A stretch of DNA of 64,000 nt from Rhizobium sp. ASV20 (GCF_016429015.1 NZ_JAELTU010000004.1:1-64000), one strand, 5' to 3'. Numbered from the stretch's first letter, positions 8,717 through 18,729 are shown. A program made the numbers and translations. Notes: generated by a model from the sequence alone, not told the origin.

Positions 8717-9822
8717 TCGGCTGCCTCCGTCATGGGGTCCATGCCGCGTTCGCGAGCGGCCTCGAAATCGCGGCGCATCCGCCGCACCAGGTCGAGCTCG
8801 GCCTGGAAGTCGACATAGTGCGGCAGCTTCAGATGTTCGACGAAGCCGGTCGCCTGCACATTGTCGGAGTGGGAAATAACGAATTCCTCGTCCTGAGCCG
8901 GCGCAGTAATATCTTCGCCGAGCTCTTCGGCGCGCAGTGCGCGGTCGACCAGCGACATGGCCATGGCCTTGCGCTCGCTCTGGCCGAAGACCAGACCGTA
9001 GCCGCGGGTGAACTGCGGCGGCGCCTTGGCCGAACCCTTGAATTGGTTGACCATCTGGCATTCGGTCACCTGAATGCGTCCGAGCGAGACGGCGAAGCCG
9101 AGTTCCGGCACGTCGAATTCCACTTCCACTTCGCCGATGCGGATTTCGCCGGTGAAGGGATGGTTGCGGCCATAGCCGCGCTGGGTCGAGTAGCCGAGCG
9201 CCAGCAGGAAGCCTTCGTCACCGCGGGCGAGCGCCTGCAGGCGAAGATCGCGGCTCATCGGAAATTCCATCGGCTCGCGCGTCAGGTCGCCGATCTCATG
9301 GTCGACGGGCAAGGCGCCGTCGCCTTCGATCAGGCCTTCCTGGCTGAGGATTTCCGAAACGCGCATGACGCGACCCTCTTCGGCCGGACGCTGCATCGGT
9401 TCGTCCACATCCTCGTCGGTGAGGAGGCTCGGATCGAGCAGGCGGTGCGTATAGTCGAAGGTCGGGCCGAGAAGCTGGCCGCCCGGCAGGTCCTTGTAGG
9501 TTGCCGAGATGCGGCGTTCGATCTTCATCGCGGACGTGTCGAGCGGCTGGGAGTAGCCGAAGCGCGGCAGCGTCGTGCGATAGGCGCGCAACAGGAAGAT
9601 CGCCTCGATCATGTCGCCGCGTGCCTGGCGGACGGCGAGCGCCGCCAGTGTGCGGTCATAAAGCGAGGCTTCGGCCATGACGCGATCGACGCCGAGCGCG
9701 AGCTGCTCGACGATCTGGTTGATGCCGAGCGCCGGCAGCGAACGGTCGCCGCGGCGACGGTCGGCCAGCAGCCGGTGAGCATTGGCGATGGCGGCTTCGC
9801 CACCCTTTACGGCAACATACAT
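8713..9822 (-). CDS. phnI: C-P lyase core subunit PhnI
   Basis: Component of the PhnGHIJ core complex, 369 residues. PhnI has purine ribonucleosidase activity. With PhnG and PhnH it displaces adenine from ATP to form alkylphosphonate ribose triphosphate. The N-terminus MYVAVKGGEAAIANAH and the HPFTGEIRIGEVEV region are characteristic. The gene starts 3 bp after phnH and overlaps phnJ by 4 bp, so the four core subunits are made in a coupled way. Full length; nothing odd seen. Confidence 0.95.
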   Translation of the reverse strand: MYVAVKGGEAAIANAHRLLADRRRGDRSLPALGINQIVEQLALGVDRVMAEASLYDRTLAALAVRQARGDMIEAIFLLRAYRTTLPRFGYSQPLDTSAMKIERRISATYKDLPGGQLLGPTFDYTHRLLDPSLLTDEDVDEPMQRPAEEGRVMRVSEILSQEGLIEGDGALPVDHEIGDLTREPMEFPMSRDLRLQALARGDEGFLLALGYSTQRGYGRNHPFTGEIRIGEVEVEFDVPELGFAVSLGRIQVTECQMVNQFKGSAKAPPQFTRGYGLVFGQSERKAMAMSLVDRALRAEELGEDITAPAQDEEFVISHSDNVQATGFVEHLKLPHYVDFQAELDLVRRMRRDFEAARERGMDPMTEAAE

Positions 9823-9825
9823 ATG

Positions 9826-10452
9826 TCACATCTCCGTCGCGATGATCTTGGTGGTGCGCGGCAGGCAGAGGAATTGCCGGCCCGCCGTCAGAATGAGATC
9901 GACGCCACGCGGGAAGAGGGCGCGATTGTCGTTCCAGATGCGCAGCAGCGCATCCGGCAGACCGATCGGAGCAATCATGGTGATGTCCTTGATGCCCGGG
10001 CCGGAAAGCGCCAGTTCCCTGCCGTCTTCCAGGCTTTCGATCTCAAGGACGATCGTCGTCGAGCGATCGGGATATTCCTGCGTTCCGATGCCGAACTGGC
10101 TAAGGGAGGAAAGCGCCATGCCAGCCTCGAGGAAGGCGAAATGCGCTTCCAGACGCTCTGCAACGACAGGCGCTCCCGTGTGGAAGGCCAGCCATTCGGA
10201 AAGGTTCGACCTTGCGAAGCCATTGGAAAGCCAGACCGGCGTATCGTGATCGCAAAGGGTCAGGCCGATGGCGCCGGCGGCAATGCCGAGCGGTGCCGGC
10301 GGCGCGATGTCAGCCGTCACGGTCTGTAGCGTGCCCGGACGCGCCATGGCATCCATCGTCATCTTGAACACGCTCTGCGCATCAAAAACCGGATCGGTGA
10401 AACCGCCGGTCAGGGCTTCGCTGCCGAAGGTCGGGATATTGGAAAGGCTCAT
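9826..10452 (-). CDS. phnH: C-P lyase core subunit PhnH
   Basis: Core subunit of carbon-phosphorus lyase, 208 residues, a PLP-transferase-like fold without PLP that stabilises the PhnGHIJ complex. Recognisable segments are GGFTDPVFDAQSVFKMTMDA near the N-terminus, CDHDTPVWL near 85-93 and FPRGVDLILT near the C-terminus. Start and stop codons touch neighbouring genes: the ATG shares one base with the phnG stop, and the stop lies 3 bp before phnI. Confidence 0.95.
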   Translation of the reverse strand: MSLSNIPTFGSEALTGGFTDPVFDAQSVFKMTMDAMARPGTLQTVTADIAPPAPLGIAAGAIGLTLCDHDTPVWLSNGFARSNLSEWLAFHTGAPVVAERLEAHFAFLEAGMALSSLSQFGIGTQEYPDRSTTIVLEIESLEDGRELALSGPGIKDITMIAPIGLPDALLRIWNDNRALFPRGVDLILTAGRQFLCLPRTTKIIATEM

Positions 10453-10928
10453 CAGTCTTCTCCGCGAACCATGGTGAAGAAATCGACGCGGGTCGCAGCC
10501 GTCTCTTCGGCGCGCTTTCGGTCATATTCGGCGATACGTTCGGTGACCGGCTGCAGGATTGCCTTCTCGACGAATTCCTTGGTGGCCGGCTGCTGCCAGA
10601 GAGCATCGAAGATGGCGGAGAGACGAGCCTTGTCGCGATCCGTACCCAGTGCATGTGCATGACCGATGGTGCCCGATGCCAGCCGGATGGTGGCGCGGGT
10701 CACCGTAACCTCGCCGAGATTGAAGGGCGGGCCGCCGCCGCCGATACGTCCGCGTACCATGACCAGCCCCGTCTCCGGTCCGCGCACCGGCTGTATCGCC
10801 GGCTTGCTCGGCAATGCCTCCCACGCCGCCTCTAGCTCGTCGCGCTCGGCCTGCGCCAGAAGATCGGCAACGCGCTTGCGTTCCCGGCGCTCCTGTGCGG
10901 CTGCTTCCTGCCTCTGTGCTGAATTCAT
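10452..10928 (-). CDS. phnG: C-P lyase core subunit PhnG
   Basis: First gene of the lyase operon, 158 residues from the ATG at 10928. An ATG 13 codons upstream is in frame, but it would sit inside the operator region. The AGAGGAAG ribosome site lies six bases before 10928. The body contains the PhnG core (ETGLVMVRGR, FNLGEVTVTRATIRL, GHAHALGTDRDKA). The charged N-terminal helix of about 30 residues is typical. It is transcribed away from phnF, and the inverted repeats at 10945-10987 should govern it. Confidence 0.93.
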   Translation of the reverse strand: MNSAQRQEAAAQERRERKRVADLLAQAERDELEAAWEALPSKPAIQPVRGPETGLVMVRGRIGGGGPPFNLGEVTVTRATIRLASGTIGHAHALGTDRDKARLSAIFDALWQQPATKEFVEKAILQPVTERIAEYDRKRAEETAATRVDFFTMVRGED

Positions 10929-10944
10929 CGCGTCTTCCTCTAAA

Positions 10945-10987
10945 TGTCTATTGATATAGACAACCATACAATGTAGATTTATATCTA
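10945..10987. promoter_or_regulatory. Two inverted repeats between phnG and phnF (candidate PhnF operators)
   Basis: TGTCTAT-TGAT-ATAGACA (10945-10962) is a perfect 7-bp dyad. TAGAT-TTAT-ATCTA (10974-10987) is a second, weaker dyad with the same 4-base spacer. The GTCTA/TAGAC core resembles operators of HutC-subfamily GntR regulators. Their place between the divergent phnG and phnF starts fits autoregulated repression by PhnF. Binding is inferred. Confidence 0.65.
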
Positions 10988-11029
10988 TTAGTGAGTCGTG
11001 ACAAGCGTGTGACAGGGCGAGTGGGCGAG

Positions 11030-11764
11030 ATGGCAGGGCAGAAGATACAGAGACAGACGGGCGTCGCGCTCTGGCGGCAGATTGCCGACCGGATTCGCAC
11101 GTCGATCAATCACGGCGATTTCGACGAGACAGGCATGGTGCCCCCGGAGACGACGCTGGCGCTGCAGTTCGGCGTCAACCGGCATACCATCCGCAGCGCG
11201 CTCGGCGCGCTGGCGCAGGAGGGGATCGTCCGGGCAGTGCAGGGGCGTGGCACTCTGATCGAGCGCAAGGAGCGACTGAGCTTTCCGATCTCCAAGCGGA
11301 CACGCTTCTCGCAGGGGATCGGCGATCAGGTTCGCGAGACCCGCAGCGTCCTGCTTGCTTCCAGTGAAGAGCCGGCAAATGCGGAGCTTGCCCACCAGCT
11401 GAAGATCGAGGTGGGCACTCAGCTTGTGCGTCTAGAAACACTCGGTCAGGCGGATCATCGTCCGGTATCGCGCGCTACAAGCTGGTTTCCGGCCGATCGC
11501 TTCGGCGATATCGCCGATATCTATCGGACGACGGGATCGATCACGAAGGCTTTTCGGGAGTTGGGCGTACCGGACTATGTGCGCGTCGTCACCGAGATCA
11601 CCGCGACCCATGCCGATGAAGGCGACTTGAGTGATTTGCAACTATCCCCGGGCGCCATCGTTCTGGTTGCCCAGGCGCTCAATGCGGATCTCGACGATGT
11701 CCCGGTGCAATATTCGATTTCCCGCTTCGCCGCAGATAGGGTGCGCTTCACCGTCGAAAATTGA
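11030..11764 (+). CDS. phnF: Phosphonate regulator PhnF (GntR/HutC family)
   Basis: Transcription regulator of 244 residues from the ATG at 11030. The frame can be extended to a GTG at 10991, but that would start beside the operator dyads without a ribosome site. The N-terminal winged helix runs through ALWRQIADRIR and LALQFGVNRHTIRSALGALAQEGIVRAVQGRGT. The C-terminal half is a UTRA ligand-binding domain. It is divergent from the C-P lyase operon. E. coli PhnF has nearly the same length (241). The effector is unknown. Confidence 0.88.
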   Translation: MAGQKIQRQTGVALWRQIADRIRTSINHGDFDETGMVPPETTLALQFGVNRHTIRSALGALAQEGIVRAVQGRGTLIERKERLSFPISKRTRFSQGIGDQVRETRSVLLASSEEPANAELAHQLKIEVGTQLVRLETLGQADHRPVSRATSWFPADRFGDIADIYRTTGSITKAFRELGVPDYVRVVTEITATHADEGDLSDLQLSPGAIVLVAQALNADLDDVPVQYSISRFAADRVRFTVEN

Positions 11765-11792
11765 GGCTGCGAAGCAATCTTTGGAAGATCGT

Positions 11793-11819
11793 CCTTCTCC
11801 CCGTCAAGCGGGGAGAAGG
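11793..11819. repeat. Rhizobial short palindromic repeat, terminator-like
   Basis: CCTTCTCCCCG (11793-11803) pairs with CGGGGAGAAGG (11809-11819) around a 5-base loop. This palindrome class recurs between genes throughout rhizobial genomes. It lies between the convergent phnF and gpmA genes and may end both transcripts, although the T-tract is short. Confidence 0.7.
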
Positions 11820-11855
11820 TTCAGTTGAGGGGCTTTCAGGCCCGAATTCCTGCGC

Positions 11856-12491
11856 TCAATGCGCGCCCGACATATCGCCGAGGACTTCCTTCGAGGCGAC
11901 GGTGGAATCGGCCTTGAGTTTGTAGACCATCGGTACGCCGGTCGCGAGGTTCAGCTCAAGGATCTGCGCCTTGCTGAGGCGGTCGAGAACCATGACGAGC
12001 GAGCGCAGCGAGTTGCCGTGAGCGGCGACGAGTACGTTCTGGCCGGCAAGCACGCGCGGCAGGATTTCCGTCAGGTAATAAGGCCAGACGCGAGCGCCGG
12101 TGTCGCGCAGGCTTTCGCCGCCGGGCGGCGGAACATCGTAGGAGCGGCGCCAGATGTGAACCTGCTCCTCGCCCCACTTGGCGCGGGCGTCGTCCTTGTT
12201 GAGGCCGGAGAGATCGCCGTAGTCGCGTTCGTTCAGCGCCTGATCCTTGATGGTTTCGAGACCCTGCTGGCCGATTTCATCGAGGATGATCTTCAGCGTG
12301 TGCTGGGCGCGGGTGAGATCCGACGTGAAGGCGATATCGTACTTGATGCCGTAATCGGCCAGCGCCTTGCCGCCGGTCTTGGCTTCCTCGACGCCGAGCG
12401 CGGTCAGATCCGGGTCCTTCCATCCGGTAAAGAGATTCTTCAAATTCCAGTCGCTCTGGCCGTGGCGAACGAGGACGAGAGTACCGCTCAT
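11856..12491 (-). CDS. gpmA: 2,3-bisphosphoglycerate-dependent phosphoglycerate mutase
   Basis: Glycolytic/gluconeogenic interconversion of 3- and 2-phosphoglycerate; 211 residues, the short form usual in rhizobia. The phosphohistidine motif VRHGQSDWN has its His at residue 10. [10 protein letters not shown] and [11 protein letters not shown] supply the other active-site residues. The start is the ATG at 12491 with a GGGAG site upstream; codons further upstream come from the end of dapB. It is the distal gene of a dapB-gpmA pair separated by about 25 bp. Confidence 0.95.
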   Translation of the reverse strand: MSGTLVLVRHGQSDWNLKNLFTGWKDPDLTALGVEEAKTGGKALADYGIKYDIAFTSDLTRAQHTLKIILDEIGQQGLETIKDQALNERDYGDLSGLNKDDARAKWGEEQVHIWRRSYDVPPPGGESLRDTGARVWPYYLTEILPRVLAGQNVLVAAHGNSLRSLVMVLDRLSKAQILELNLATGVPMVYKLKADSTVASKEVLGDMSGAH

Positions 12492-12516
12492 AAAATTTCT
12501 CCCTAATAGGATCAGG

Positions 12517-13341
12517 TCAACGTGTGGAGAGCCCGAGTACATCGAGCATGGAATAGAAGCCGGGTTTCTTGTCGCGCGCCCAGAGTGCGGCCTGCAGCGC
12601 GCCACGGGCAAACAGCGAGCGGTCGCCGGCATTGTGTGACAGCGTCAGCCGCTCGCTTTCGCTTGCGAAGATGACCGAGTGATCACCCACCACGCCGCCG
12701 CCGCGCAGGGTCGCAAAGCCGATCGTGCCGGCCGGGCGTGGACCGGTATGGCCGTCGCGCACGCGTACCGAACTGTCATTGAGATCGATGCCGCGGCCCT
12801 TCGCCGCCGCCTGGCCGAGCAGCAGTGCTGTGCCAGAGGGCGCATCGACCTTGTGGCGATGATGCATCTCCAGCACCTCGATGTCCCAATCGTTCGAGGG
12901 CAGCGCACGCGCCGCCTGCTCGACGAGCACGCTCAGAAGATTGATGCCGAGGCCCATATTGCCCGATTTGACGATGCGGGCATGGCGCGCGGCTGCCTTG
13001 AACTTGGCTTCATCCTCGTCCGAGCATCCGGTCGTGCCGATGATGTGGACGATGCGTGCCTGAGCGGCCAAGCCAGCGAAGGTGACGCTCGTTGCCGGCA
13101 TCGTGAAATCGATGACGCCTTCGGCATGCAGGAAGGCTGCGAGCGGATCGTCGGTCATAGGAATGCCGATCGGCCCGAGCCCGGCGATCTCGCCGGCATC
13201 CTTGCCGATAAAGGCAGAGCCGGGGCGCGCGACCGCGGCATGCAGCGTTACCCCGTCGGTCGCATGAATGAGGCGGATGAGAGCCTGTCCCATGCGGCCC
13301 GCCGCGCCAACCACCACCAGCTTCATCGCATCGTCGCTCAT
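12517..13341 (-). CDS. dapB: 4-hydroxy-tetrahydrodipicolinate reductase
   Basis: NAD(P)H-dependent step of the diaminopimelate/lysine pathway, 274 residues. The nucleotide-binding loop is [12 protein letters not shown] near residue 10. The catalytic [14 protein letters not shown] motif near residue 160 contains the conserved His-His and Lys. [11 protein letters not shown] segment is also typical of DapB. It lies between the ABC exporter (14 bp away) and gpmA on one strand. Start at the ATG at 13341; a second in-frame ATG five codons later is possible. Confidence 0.95.
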   Translation of the reverse strand: MSDDAMKLVVVGAAGRMGQALIRLIHATDGVTLHAAVARPGSAFIGKDAGEIAGLGPIGIPMTDDPLAAFLHAEGVIDFTMPATSVTFAGLAAQARIVHIIGTTGCSDEDEAKFKAAARHARIVKSGNMGLGINLLSVLVEQAARALPSNDWDIEVLEMHHRHKVDAPSGTALLLGQAAAKGRGIDLNDSSVRVRDGHTGPRPAGTIGFATLRGGGVVGDHSVIFASESERLTLSHNAGDRSLFARGALQAALWARDKKPGFYSMLDVLGLSTR

Positions 13342-13355
13342 ATCGTCTCTATCGT

Positions 13356-15194
13356 CTATTTGCGGGAATTACCGGAAGCGACCGGCCGTTGAAGGTTGTT
13401 GAGGCGAGCGTAGAGGCCATTGTCGGCCTCTGCAAGTGTCTCGTGGTTGCCCTCTTCGACGACGCGGCCGTTCTGCATGACGACGATCTTTTCCGCCCGG
13501 ACGACCGTCGACAGGCGATGCGCGATGACGACGACGGTGCGGCCGCTCATGGCTTCGTCCAACGCCTTCTGTACCGCTGCTTCGGATTCAGTGTCGAGCG
13601 CCGAGGTCGCCTCGTCGAGCAGCAGGATCGGCGCATTGCGCACGAGTGCGCGGGCAATAGACAGACGCTGCCGCTGGCCGCCGGAAAGCGTCACGCCGTT
13701 TTCGCCGACCGGCGTGTCGTAACCCTGTGGCTGCGCCATGATGAAATCATGGGCGTAGGCGTGCCGCGCCGCTTCCTCGATCTCGGCATTGGTCGCATCC
13801 GGGCGGCCGTAGCGGATATTGTCGCGGATCGAGCCTTCGAAAAGGTACGGCTGCTGCGAGACATAGGCGAGATGCTGGCGCAGCGACTGCTTGGTGATGT
13901 GGCGAATATCCTGCCCGTCGATGAAGATGCTGCCTTCTTTCGGGTCGTGGAAGCGCGGAATGAGGTTGATGACGGTAGACTTGCCGGCGCCGGAAGGTCC
14001 GACAAGCGCGGTCGTCTGGCCACCTTCGGCAACGAAGCTGACATCGTCCAGAACGGCGTCGTTGCCATAGGCGAAGCCGACACCGCGGAATTCGATGCAG
14101 GCCTGCGTGACGACGAGTGGCTTGGCATCGGGCAGATCGCGCTGACGCGGCTCCATGTCGAGCAACTCGTAGATCATCCGCGCGTTGACGACGGCACGCT
14201 CCAGCTGCACCTGCAGCTTGGCGAGACGGCGGGCCGGATCATAGGCGAGCAGCAGCGACGTGGCGAAGGAGAAGAATACACCCGGCGACACGCTGTCATA
14301 GATCGATCGATAAGCGGCATAGGCAAAGAGGCTGGCGATCACGAAGCCGGCGACGCTTTCCATCAGCGGGCCGTTGCGCTCCGACAGGCGGGCGATACGG
14401 TTCTGCCGGTGTTCCGCCGCGGTGATGAGCTTGTTGATCTTGCCTTCCAGCTCGTTTTCCATCGTGAAGGCCTTGACGATGGAAATGCCCTGGATCGTCT
14501 CCTGCATCGCGCCCAGCACGTGGCTGTTCAGTACGACCGCTTCACGCGTCGCGGAGCGCAATCGCTTGGAAATGTAGCGAAGCGCGAGGAAGAGCGGTGG
14601 CGCGATGACGACGAAGGCGATGCTCAGCACCGGATCCTGGAAGATCATGACGCCGACGAGCGATACGAAGGTCAGCAGGTCGCGCGCCGTCGAGGTGATC
14701 GTCAGGTTCATGACGTCGCGGATGCCGGAAACGTTCTGGCTGATCTGGGCAGCCAGCTGCGCAGAGCGGGCCTCGCTGAAGAAGCCGACGGACAGCGTCA
14801 TCAGATGATTGTAGAGCCGCCGCTGATAGCGGGCGATGATATTGTTGCCGATCTTGGACAGGATGACCGACTGAAAATACCCGGCGAAACCGCGCGCCAT
14901 GAAAACGACGAAGATGCTTCCGCAAATCAGCCAGGCATCGATGAGGTTGCGATCGACGAAGGCCTTATCGATGACCCACTTCATGATGTAGGCAATATAG
15001 GCCGTCGAGAGCGCCACGAGGATCAGGCAGGTGATCGCGACTGCGTAGCCCCAGATATGATCGCGGCCGTTCTCGGCGATAATCCGCTTCAGCATGCCTG
15101 ATATGGCTTCACTGTCGACGTTGTTTTTTTGGGTATCGGGCGATTTCAAAAATCGGCGTCCTGTCTCAAACCAAGCGAGCCGCACATGGCACAT
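13356..15194 (-). CDS. ABC exporter, fused permease-ATPase (MsbA-like)
   Basis: A 612-residue half-transporter that works as a homodimer. The N-terminal transmembrane domain has six spans from about residue 48 to 330. The ATPase domain carries Walker A GPSGAGKS near 400, the signature LSGGQRQRL near 505 and Walker [12 protein letters not shown] near 527. MsbA-type exporters move lipids or hydrophobic compounds; the substrate here is not evident. The start is uncertain: the longest form is given, while the ATG at 15095 ([13 protein letters not shown]) would also keep the whole membrane domain. It lies upstream of dapB and gpmA. Confidence 0.88.
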   Translation of the reverse strand: MCHVRLAWFETGRRFLKSPDTQKNNVDSEAISGMLKRIIAENGRDHIWGYAVAITCLILVALSTAYIAYIMKWVIDKAFVDRNLIDAWLICGSIFVVFMARGFAGYFQSVILSKIGNNIIARYQRRLYNHLMTLSVGFFSEARSAQLAAQISQNVSGIRDVMNLTITSTARDLLTFVSLVGVMIFQDPVLSIAFVVIAPPLFLALRYISKRLRSATREAVVLNSHVLGAMQETIQGISIVKAFTMENELEGKINKLITAAEHRQNRIARLSERNGPLMESVAGFVIASLFAYAAYRSIYDSVSPGVFFSFATSLLLAYDPARRLAKLQVQLERAVVNARMIYELLDMEPRQRDLPDAKPLVVTQACIEFRGVGFAYGNDAVLDDVSFVAEGGQTTALVGPSGAGKSTVINLIPRFHDPKEGSIFIDGQDIRHITKQSLRQHLAYVSQQPYLFEGSIRDNIRYGRPDATNAEIEEAARHAYAHDFIMAQPQGYDTPVGENGVTLSGGQRQRLSIARALVRNAPILLLDEATSALDTESEAAVQKALDEAMSGRTVVVIAHRLSTVVRAEKIVVMQNGRVVEEGNHETLAEADNGLYARLNNLQRPVASGNSRK

Positions 15195-15423
15195 GCTTTC
15201 GCGGCTCTATAAAGACTTAGGGCGGCTTTGGCTAGGGATGGCTTGCCGCGCTGGTTAAGAGCCATGTCTTGAGCTCCAGTCATTATAGGTGGAAGAAGCC
15301 CCATCCGAAAGACATCGGGCCCTTTCCCATTGTGGCGATCGCCCCCTAAAGCCAGCCTCAGGATCGCCTTTGTCAACCGGCCGGCAGCCTGCCGGGGCAA
15401 GGTTGCCTTTCGTCCCGGGCAGA

Positions 15424-16446
15424 TCAACGCCGCCAGCGGCGACCGTCGGTCGCAAGGCCGAAGCTTGCCGGTTTGCGGGCATAGCTTGCTAGTCCCGACA
15501 GCGCTGCGAGCGGATGCGTCACGACATGGGTCGGGATTGTCTTCATCATCTCCGTATGCGGCGCCTTGTCCTCGAAGGCGGCGCGGAACTCCGGCTTCTG
15601 CAGCGCCGGCAGGATCTTTTGTGGGATGCCGCCAGAGAGATAGACGCCACCGCGTGCCATGAAGATCATGGCAATATCGCCAGCGACGCGGCCGAGATAG
15701 GTGGCAAACAGCGTCAGCGTTTCCTCGGCCTGGGTGTTGGTGCCGGCAAGGGCGTGGTTGGTGATGTCGGCTGGTTCCTTGAGGCTCGGCTCGATGCCGT
15801 CAGCCGCGCAGACGGCATGGTAGAGGTTCTGAAGCCCACGGCCGCAGATGACCTGCTCGGCCGAGATGCGACCTTCGATGGGTTCCAGATGCGGCCAGAT
15901 CTGCAGGTCGCGTTCGGTGCGCGGCCCGAGATCGATATGGCCACCTTCGCCCGGAACCGGTATCCACTGATGCTGGGTGTGGACGAGGCCGGCGACGCCA
16001 AGCCCGGTGCCCGGCCCGAGCACGGCGCGCGAAGCGGTCTTGTTCTCGGAGGACGTGCCGATGGTTTCGCGATGGTTGTCGGCGATCTCGGCAATCGCCA
16101 GCGCCTGCGCCTCGAAGTCGTTGATGACGAGCACATCTTCGATGCCCAGATTGGCGATCATCGTCTTCGGACGGATCACCCAGTCGCAATTGGTGAGCGG
16201 AATCTCATCGCCCTGCACCGGGCCGGCCATGGCAAGGATCGCGGAACGCGGCTGCACCTTGCTCTTTTCGAGGGTCAGCTTGATGGCATCGTCGATCGTT
16301 GTGAAATTCGCCGTCTGCACGACAGGGAAATGTTCCTGTTCGGCGTCAGCATCGGCAAGGATCGAGAAACGGGCATTGGTGCCGCCGATATCGCCGATCA
16401 GGATTGGAAAGGGCAGGGGGGCATCGCTGTGATTGAGCTCGGGCAT
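15424..16446 (-). CDS. glk: Glucokinase
   Basis: ATP-dependent phosphorylation of glucose, ROK-unrelated GlcK/Glk family; 340 residues from the ATG at 16446. The phosphate-binding loop [15 protein letters not shown] is near residue 15. The sugar-binding region includes [12 protein letters not shown] and [11 protein letters not shown], and a [15 protein letters not shown] segment lies near residue 275. It follows mgsA in the same direction with about 35 bp between, which places two sugar-phosphate enzymes together. Confidence 0.94.
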   Translation of the reverse strand: MPELNHSDAPLPFPILIGDIGGTNARFSILADADAEQEHFPVVQTANFTTIDDAIKLTLEKSKVQPRSAILAMAGPVQGDEIPLTNCDWVIRPKTMIANLGIEDVLVINDFEAQALAIAEIADNHRETIGTSSENKTASRAVLGPGTGLGVAGLVHTQHQWIPVPGEGGHIDLGPRTERDLQIWPHLEPIEGRISAEQVICGRGLQNLYHAVCAADGIEPSLKEPADITNHALAGTNTQAEETLTLFATYLGRVAGDIAMIFMARGGVYLSGGIPQKILPALQKPEFRAAFEDKAPHTEMMKTIPTHVVTHPLAALSGLASYARKPASFGLATDGRRWRR

Positions 16447-16481
16447 GGCCAGGTCCGTGGTCTGCCGCCGGCAAGGCGGAT

Positions 16482-16862
16482 TTAATGGTTCAGTGTTTTG
16501 ATCAGCCGCTCGGCGGTGGATTCGTTAAGCGCCATCGGAATGTCGTAGAGAACGGCAAGCCGCGTCAATGCCTTGACGTCGACGTCATGCGGCATCGGGG
16601 TGAGCGGATCGATGAAGAAGATGAGCATGTCGATTTCGCTGGTGGCGATCAGCGCGCCGATCTGCTGGTCGCCGCCAAGCGGCCCGCTTTTCAGGCGCGT
16701 GACCTTCAGGTCGGGGCAGGCATCGAGCACGCGGCCTCCGGTCGTGCCGGTGGCGACGATATGCCAGTCGGCAAGTGCCGCCTGGTTGCGCCGTGCAAAT
16801 TCCGCCATCGCATCCTTTTTCTCATCATGCGCGATCAGGGCGATGCATTTGCTGCCGGCCAT
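16482..16862 (-). CDS. mgsA: Methylglyoxal synthase
   Basis: Converts dihydroxyacetone phosphate to methylglyoxal and phosphate, a bypass used under phosphate limitation; 126 residues. The motifs [36 protein letters not shown] and [15 protein letters not shown] contain the conserved catalytic and phosphate-binding residues. The ATG at 16862 is chosen over an upstream TTG because GCGGAG is spaced for it. It is shorter than the E. coli enzyme (152) but normal for rhizobia. Confidence 0.94.
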   Translation of the reverse strand: MAGSKCIALIAHDEKKDAMAEFARRNQAALADWHIVATGTTGGRVLDACPDLKVTRLKSGPLGGDQQIGALIATSEIDMLIFFIDPLTPMPHDVDVKALTRLAVLYDIPMALNESTAERLIKTLNH

Positions 16863-16959
16863 AAAGTCTTCGCTCCGCAACGGTTTTCAATCGATTTATT
16901 CGCCTTCTATACCAAGGAGGCGCGTTTTGAAAGGCTGCCCCGCGCGGATCGCTCGGGCG

Positions 16960-17994
16960 TCATTGCTGCGGGATGTTGCCAGGTGGCGTATTGCCGGAGA
17001 CGGGCATCGTTTCGGTTTCCGTCGCCGCATCTGCAGGCTTGGCACCGGATGTAGCAGCGCGAGCGGAAGCGGCTGCCGGTGCCGCCAGTACGGCTTCGCA
17101 GGCTTTGGGCAGATCCGAAACCATGACTTCGCGCGGCTTGACAGGCGGCTTCGTGCTTGGCTTCGGCTTTGCCCAGGGCTCGGGGCCGAGCCACCATGCA
17201 AGCGTCTTGTCGCAACCGTCACCGGCCGCGACAGGCGCCTGTCCCGTGCAGCCCACGGAGCCTGGGGGGCAACGCAGGCGAATATGGAAATGCGAATCAT
17301 GTCCGTATTCCGGCCGCAGCTTGCCGAGATTGCTACGGTCGCCGGTCCAGCTGTCGCACATCTTCTTCTTGATGGCCGGATTGACGAAGATACGCTCCAC
17401 CTCGGGATAGCTTGCCGCGCGCATCAGCAGGCGGCCCTGCGCCGGTGTCCATACCCTGTCGTTGATGGTGAGGAACTTGTCCTTGGCCAGCATGGAGGTG
17501 AAGGGCAGGGTTTCGCGATCGGCGACCGAGAGCTTGTGCCGAGGCATCGGTGTCAGCCAGACGTCGGCATCGAGGCCGATCTGGTGCGAGGCATGGCCGT
17601 TGAACATTGGGCCGCCGCGGGGCTGCGAGATGTCACCGACGAGCAGGCCCGGCCAGCCGTCATTTTTTGCCGCGTCGCGTGACAGGCGCTCCAGAAGGCC
17701 GATCATCTCCGGCCGGCCCCAGCGGCGGTTGCGGGAAAGGCGCATGGCCTGCCATGTCGGTCCGTCGGCCGGCAGGGCGACGGCTCCGGCAAGGCACCCC
17801 TTGGCATAGAAGCCGATCGAGTGCGGCGGTCCCTGCGTCGGCAGCGTCACGGCTCCGAAAACCGCCTTGGCGCTGCCAGGCGACGGGGCCGCCTGCTGGG
17901 CCAGCGCATCACCCGCGGCGACACCCATGCCGATCGTCGCGGCAAGCGAGAATTTACCGATAGTCTGGAAGGTGCGAACCAGTAGGGAAACCAT
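16960..17994 (-). CDS. mepA: Penicillin-insensitive murein endopeptidase (M74)
   Basis: Periplasmic zinc peptidase that cuts D-Ala-mDap cross-links in peptidoglycan; 344 residues. A signal sequence with cleavage near ALA-QQ (residues 30-33) is visible. Metal-ligand segments are HASHQIGLDAD at 134-144 and GHDSHFH at 231-237. A Cys pair in the region CPPGSVGCTGQ may form a disulfide. The C-terminal 80 residues are Pro/Ala-rich and longer than in E. coli MepA. It stands alone, downstream of the isochorismatase gene on the same strand. Confidence 0.9.
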   Translation of the reverse strand: MVSLLVRTFQTIGKFSLAATIGMGVAAGDALAQQAAPSPGSAKAVFGAVTLPTQGPPHSIGFYAKGCLAGAVALPADGPTWQAMRLSRNRRWGRPEMIGLLERLSRDAAKNDGWPGLLVGDISQPRGGPMFNGHASHQIGLDADVWLTPMPRHKLSVADRETLPFTSMLAKDKFLTINDRVWTPAQGRLLMRAASYPEVERIFVNPAIKKKMCDSWTGDRSNLGKLRPEYGHDSHFHIRLRCPPGSVGCTGQAPVAAGDGCDKTLAWWLGPEPWAKPKPSTKPPVKPREVMVSDLPKACEAVLAAPAAASARAATSGAKPADAATETETMPVSGNTPPGNIPQQ

Positions 17995-18137
17995 GCATAT
18001 CCTTGAAAGGCGGTCGTGTCGGCCGAAGTGATTTGCCGCGAGATTATCCTGAAAAGCCGTTCAAGTTAATCCGCGACAATCACAAGTGGCCAGCGGACGG
18101 CCGGCAAGCTGCCGTTCTGGTCGTCCTTCCCTCGGGA

Positions 18138-18707
18138 TCAGTTCGCCAAAATCTCCGCCGTCTTGCGGATGCGCGACAGCCGCGGCATGACCTTCGTGCA
18201 GGAAAAATCCTGCATGTCCTGCGAGAAGGTCGTCACGGCATCTTCCGCGACGATGACAGCGTAATTTGCCGCATAGGCATCTCGCACCGTCGATTCCACA
18301 CCGAAATTGGTGGCGACACCCGTCAGGATCAGGGTCTTGATACCGCGGCGGCGAAGCTGCAGATCGAGTTCCGTGCCATAAAATGCGCTCCATTGGCGCT
18401 TGACGATAGCGACGTCAGGCGTCAGTGCCGCCATCTCGGCGGGGGCTTCCAGCGCGGCTGACGGCAAACCACCCGGAGGAAGCGTGAAGGTTTCGTCGGT
18501 CGGCTGATTGACAGCGTCGGCATAGTCCGAAGAGAATCCGACCGTGACGAAAACCGTGGTGCCGCCATCGGCCTTCAGCCTGTTTGCGATGGCAACCGTA
18601 TTGGTGATGATCTGTTGGGCGGAATAGGGCGCGAGCGGCCGGCTGAGCACGAGGCCTTGCAGGTCGATGGAAATGAGAGCTGTGGTCTTTGGGTCGTAAA
18701 GTGACAT
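18138..18707 (-). CDS. Isochorismatase-like hydrolase without catalytic Cys
   Basis: A 189-residue alpha/beta hydrolase of the isochorismatase superfamily. Asp15 (LISIDLQ) and Lys103 (AIVKRQWSAF) are in place, as is the cis-peptide turn GVATNFGVEST. The position that carries the nucleophilic Cys in nicotinamidases is Gly136 here. This is the pattern of true isochorismatases and of YecD-like proteins, so an amidase mechanism is unlikely. It is divergent from a TetR regulator with operator dyads in the 46-bp gap, and it is probably the regulator's target. Substrate unknown. Confidence 0.85.
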   Translation of the reverse strand: MSLYDPKTTALISIDLQGLVLSRPLAPYSAQQIITNTVAIANRLKADGGTTVFVTVGFSSDYADAVNQPTDETFTLPPGGLPSAALEAPAEMAALTPDVAIVKRQWSAFYGTELDLQLRRRGIKTLILTGVATNFGVESTVRDAYAANYAVIVAEDAVTTFSQDMQDFSCTKVMPRLSRIRKTAEILAN

Positions 18708-18729
18708 TGGGCGGGGGCTCCAGAAAACA

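Noticed and set aside
8635..10329. 564-codon plus-strand frame
   Set aside because: Antisense to phnJ-phnI-phnH, whose products are all recognised. No ribosome site or domain supports it.
10952..10990. GTG start for phnF at 10991 and ATG start for phnG at 10967
   Set aside because: Both would begin at or inside the operator dyads without a Shine-Dalgarno. Later starts match family lengths better, and phnG has a good ribosome site.
13389..15101. 570-codon plus-strand frame
   Set aside because: It lies fully antisense to the ABC exporter, has no recognisable domains and an Arg/Asp/Gly-rich composition typical of the reverse strand of a GC-rich gene.
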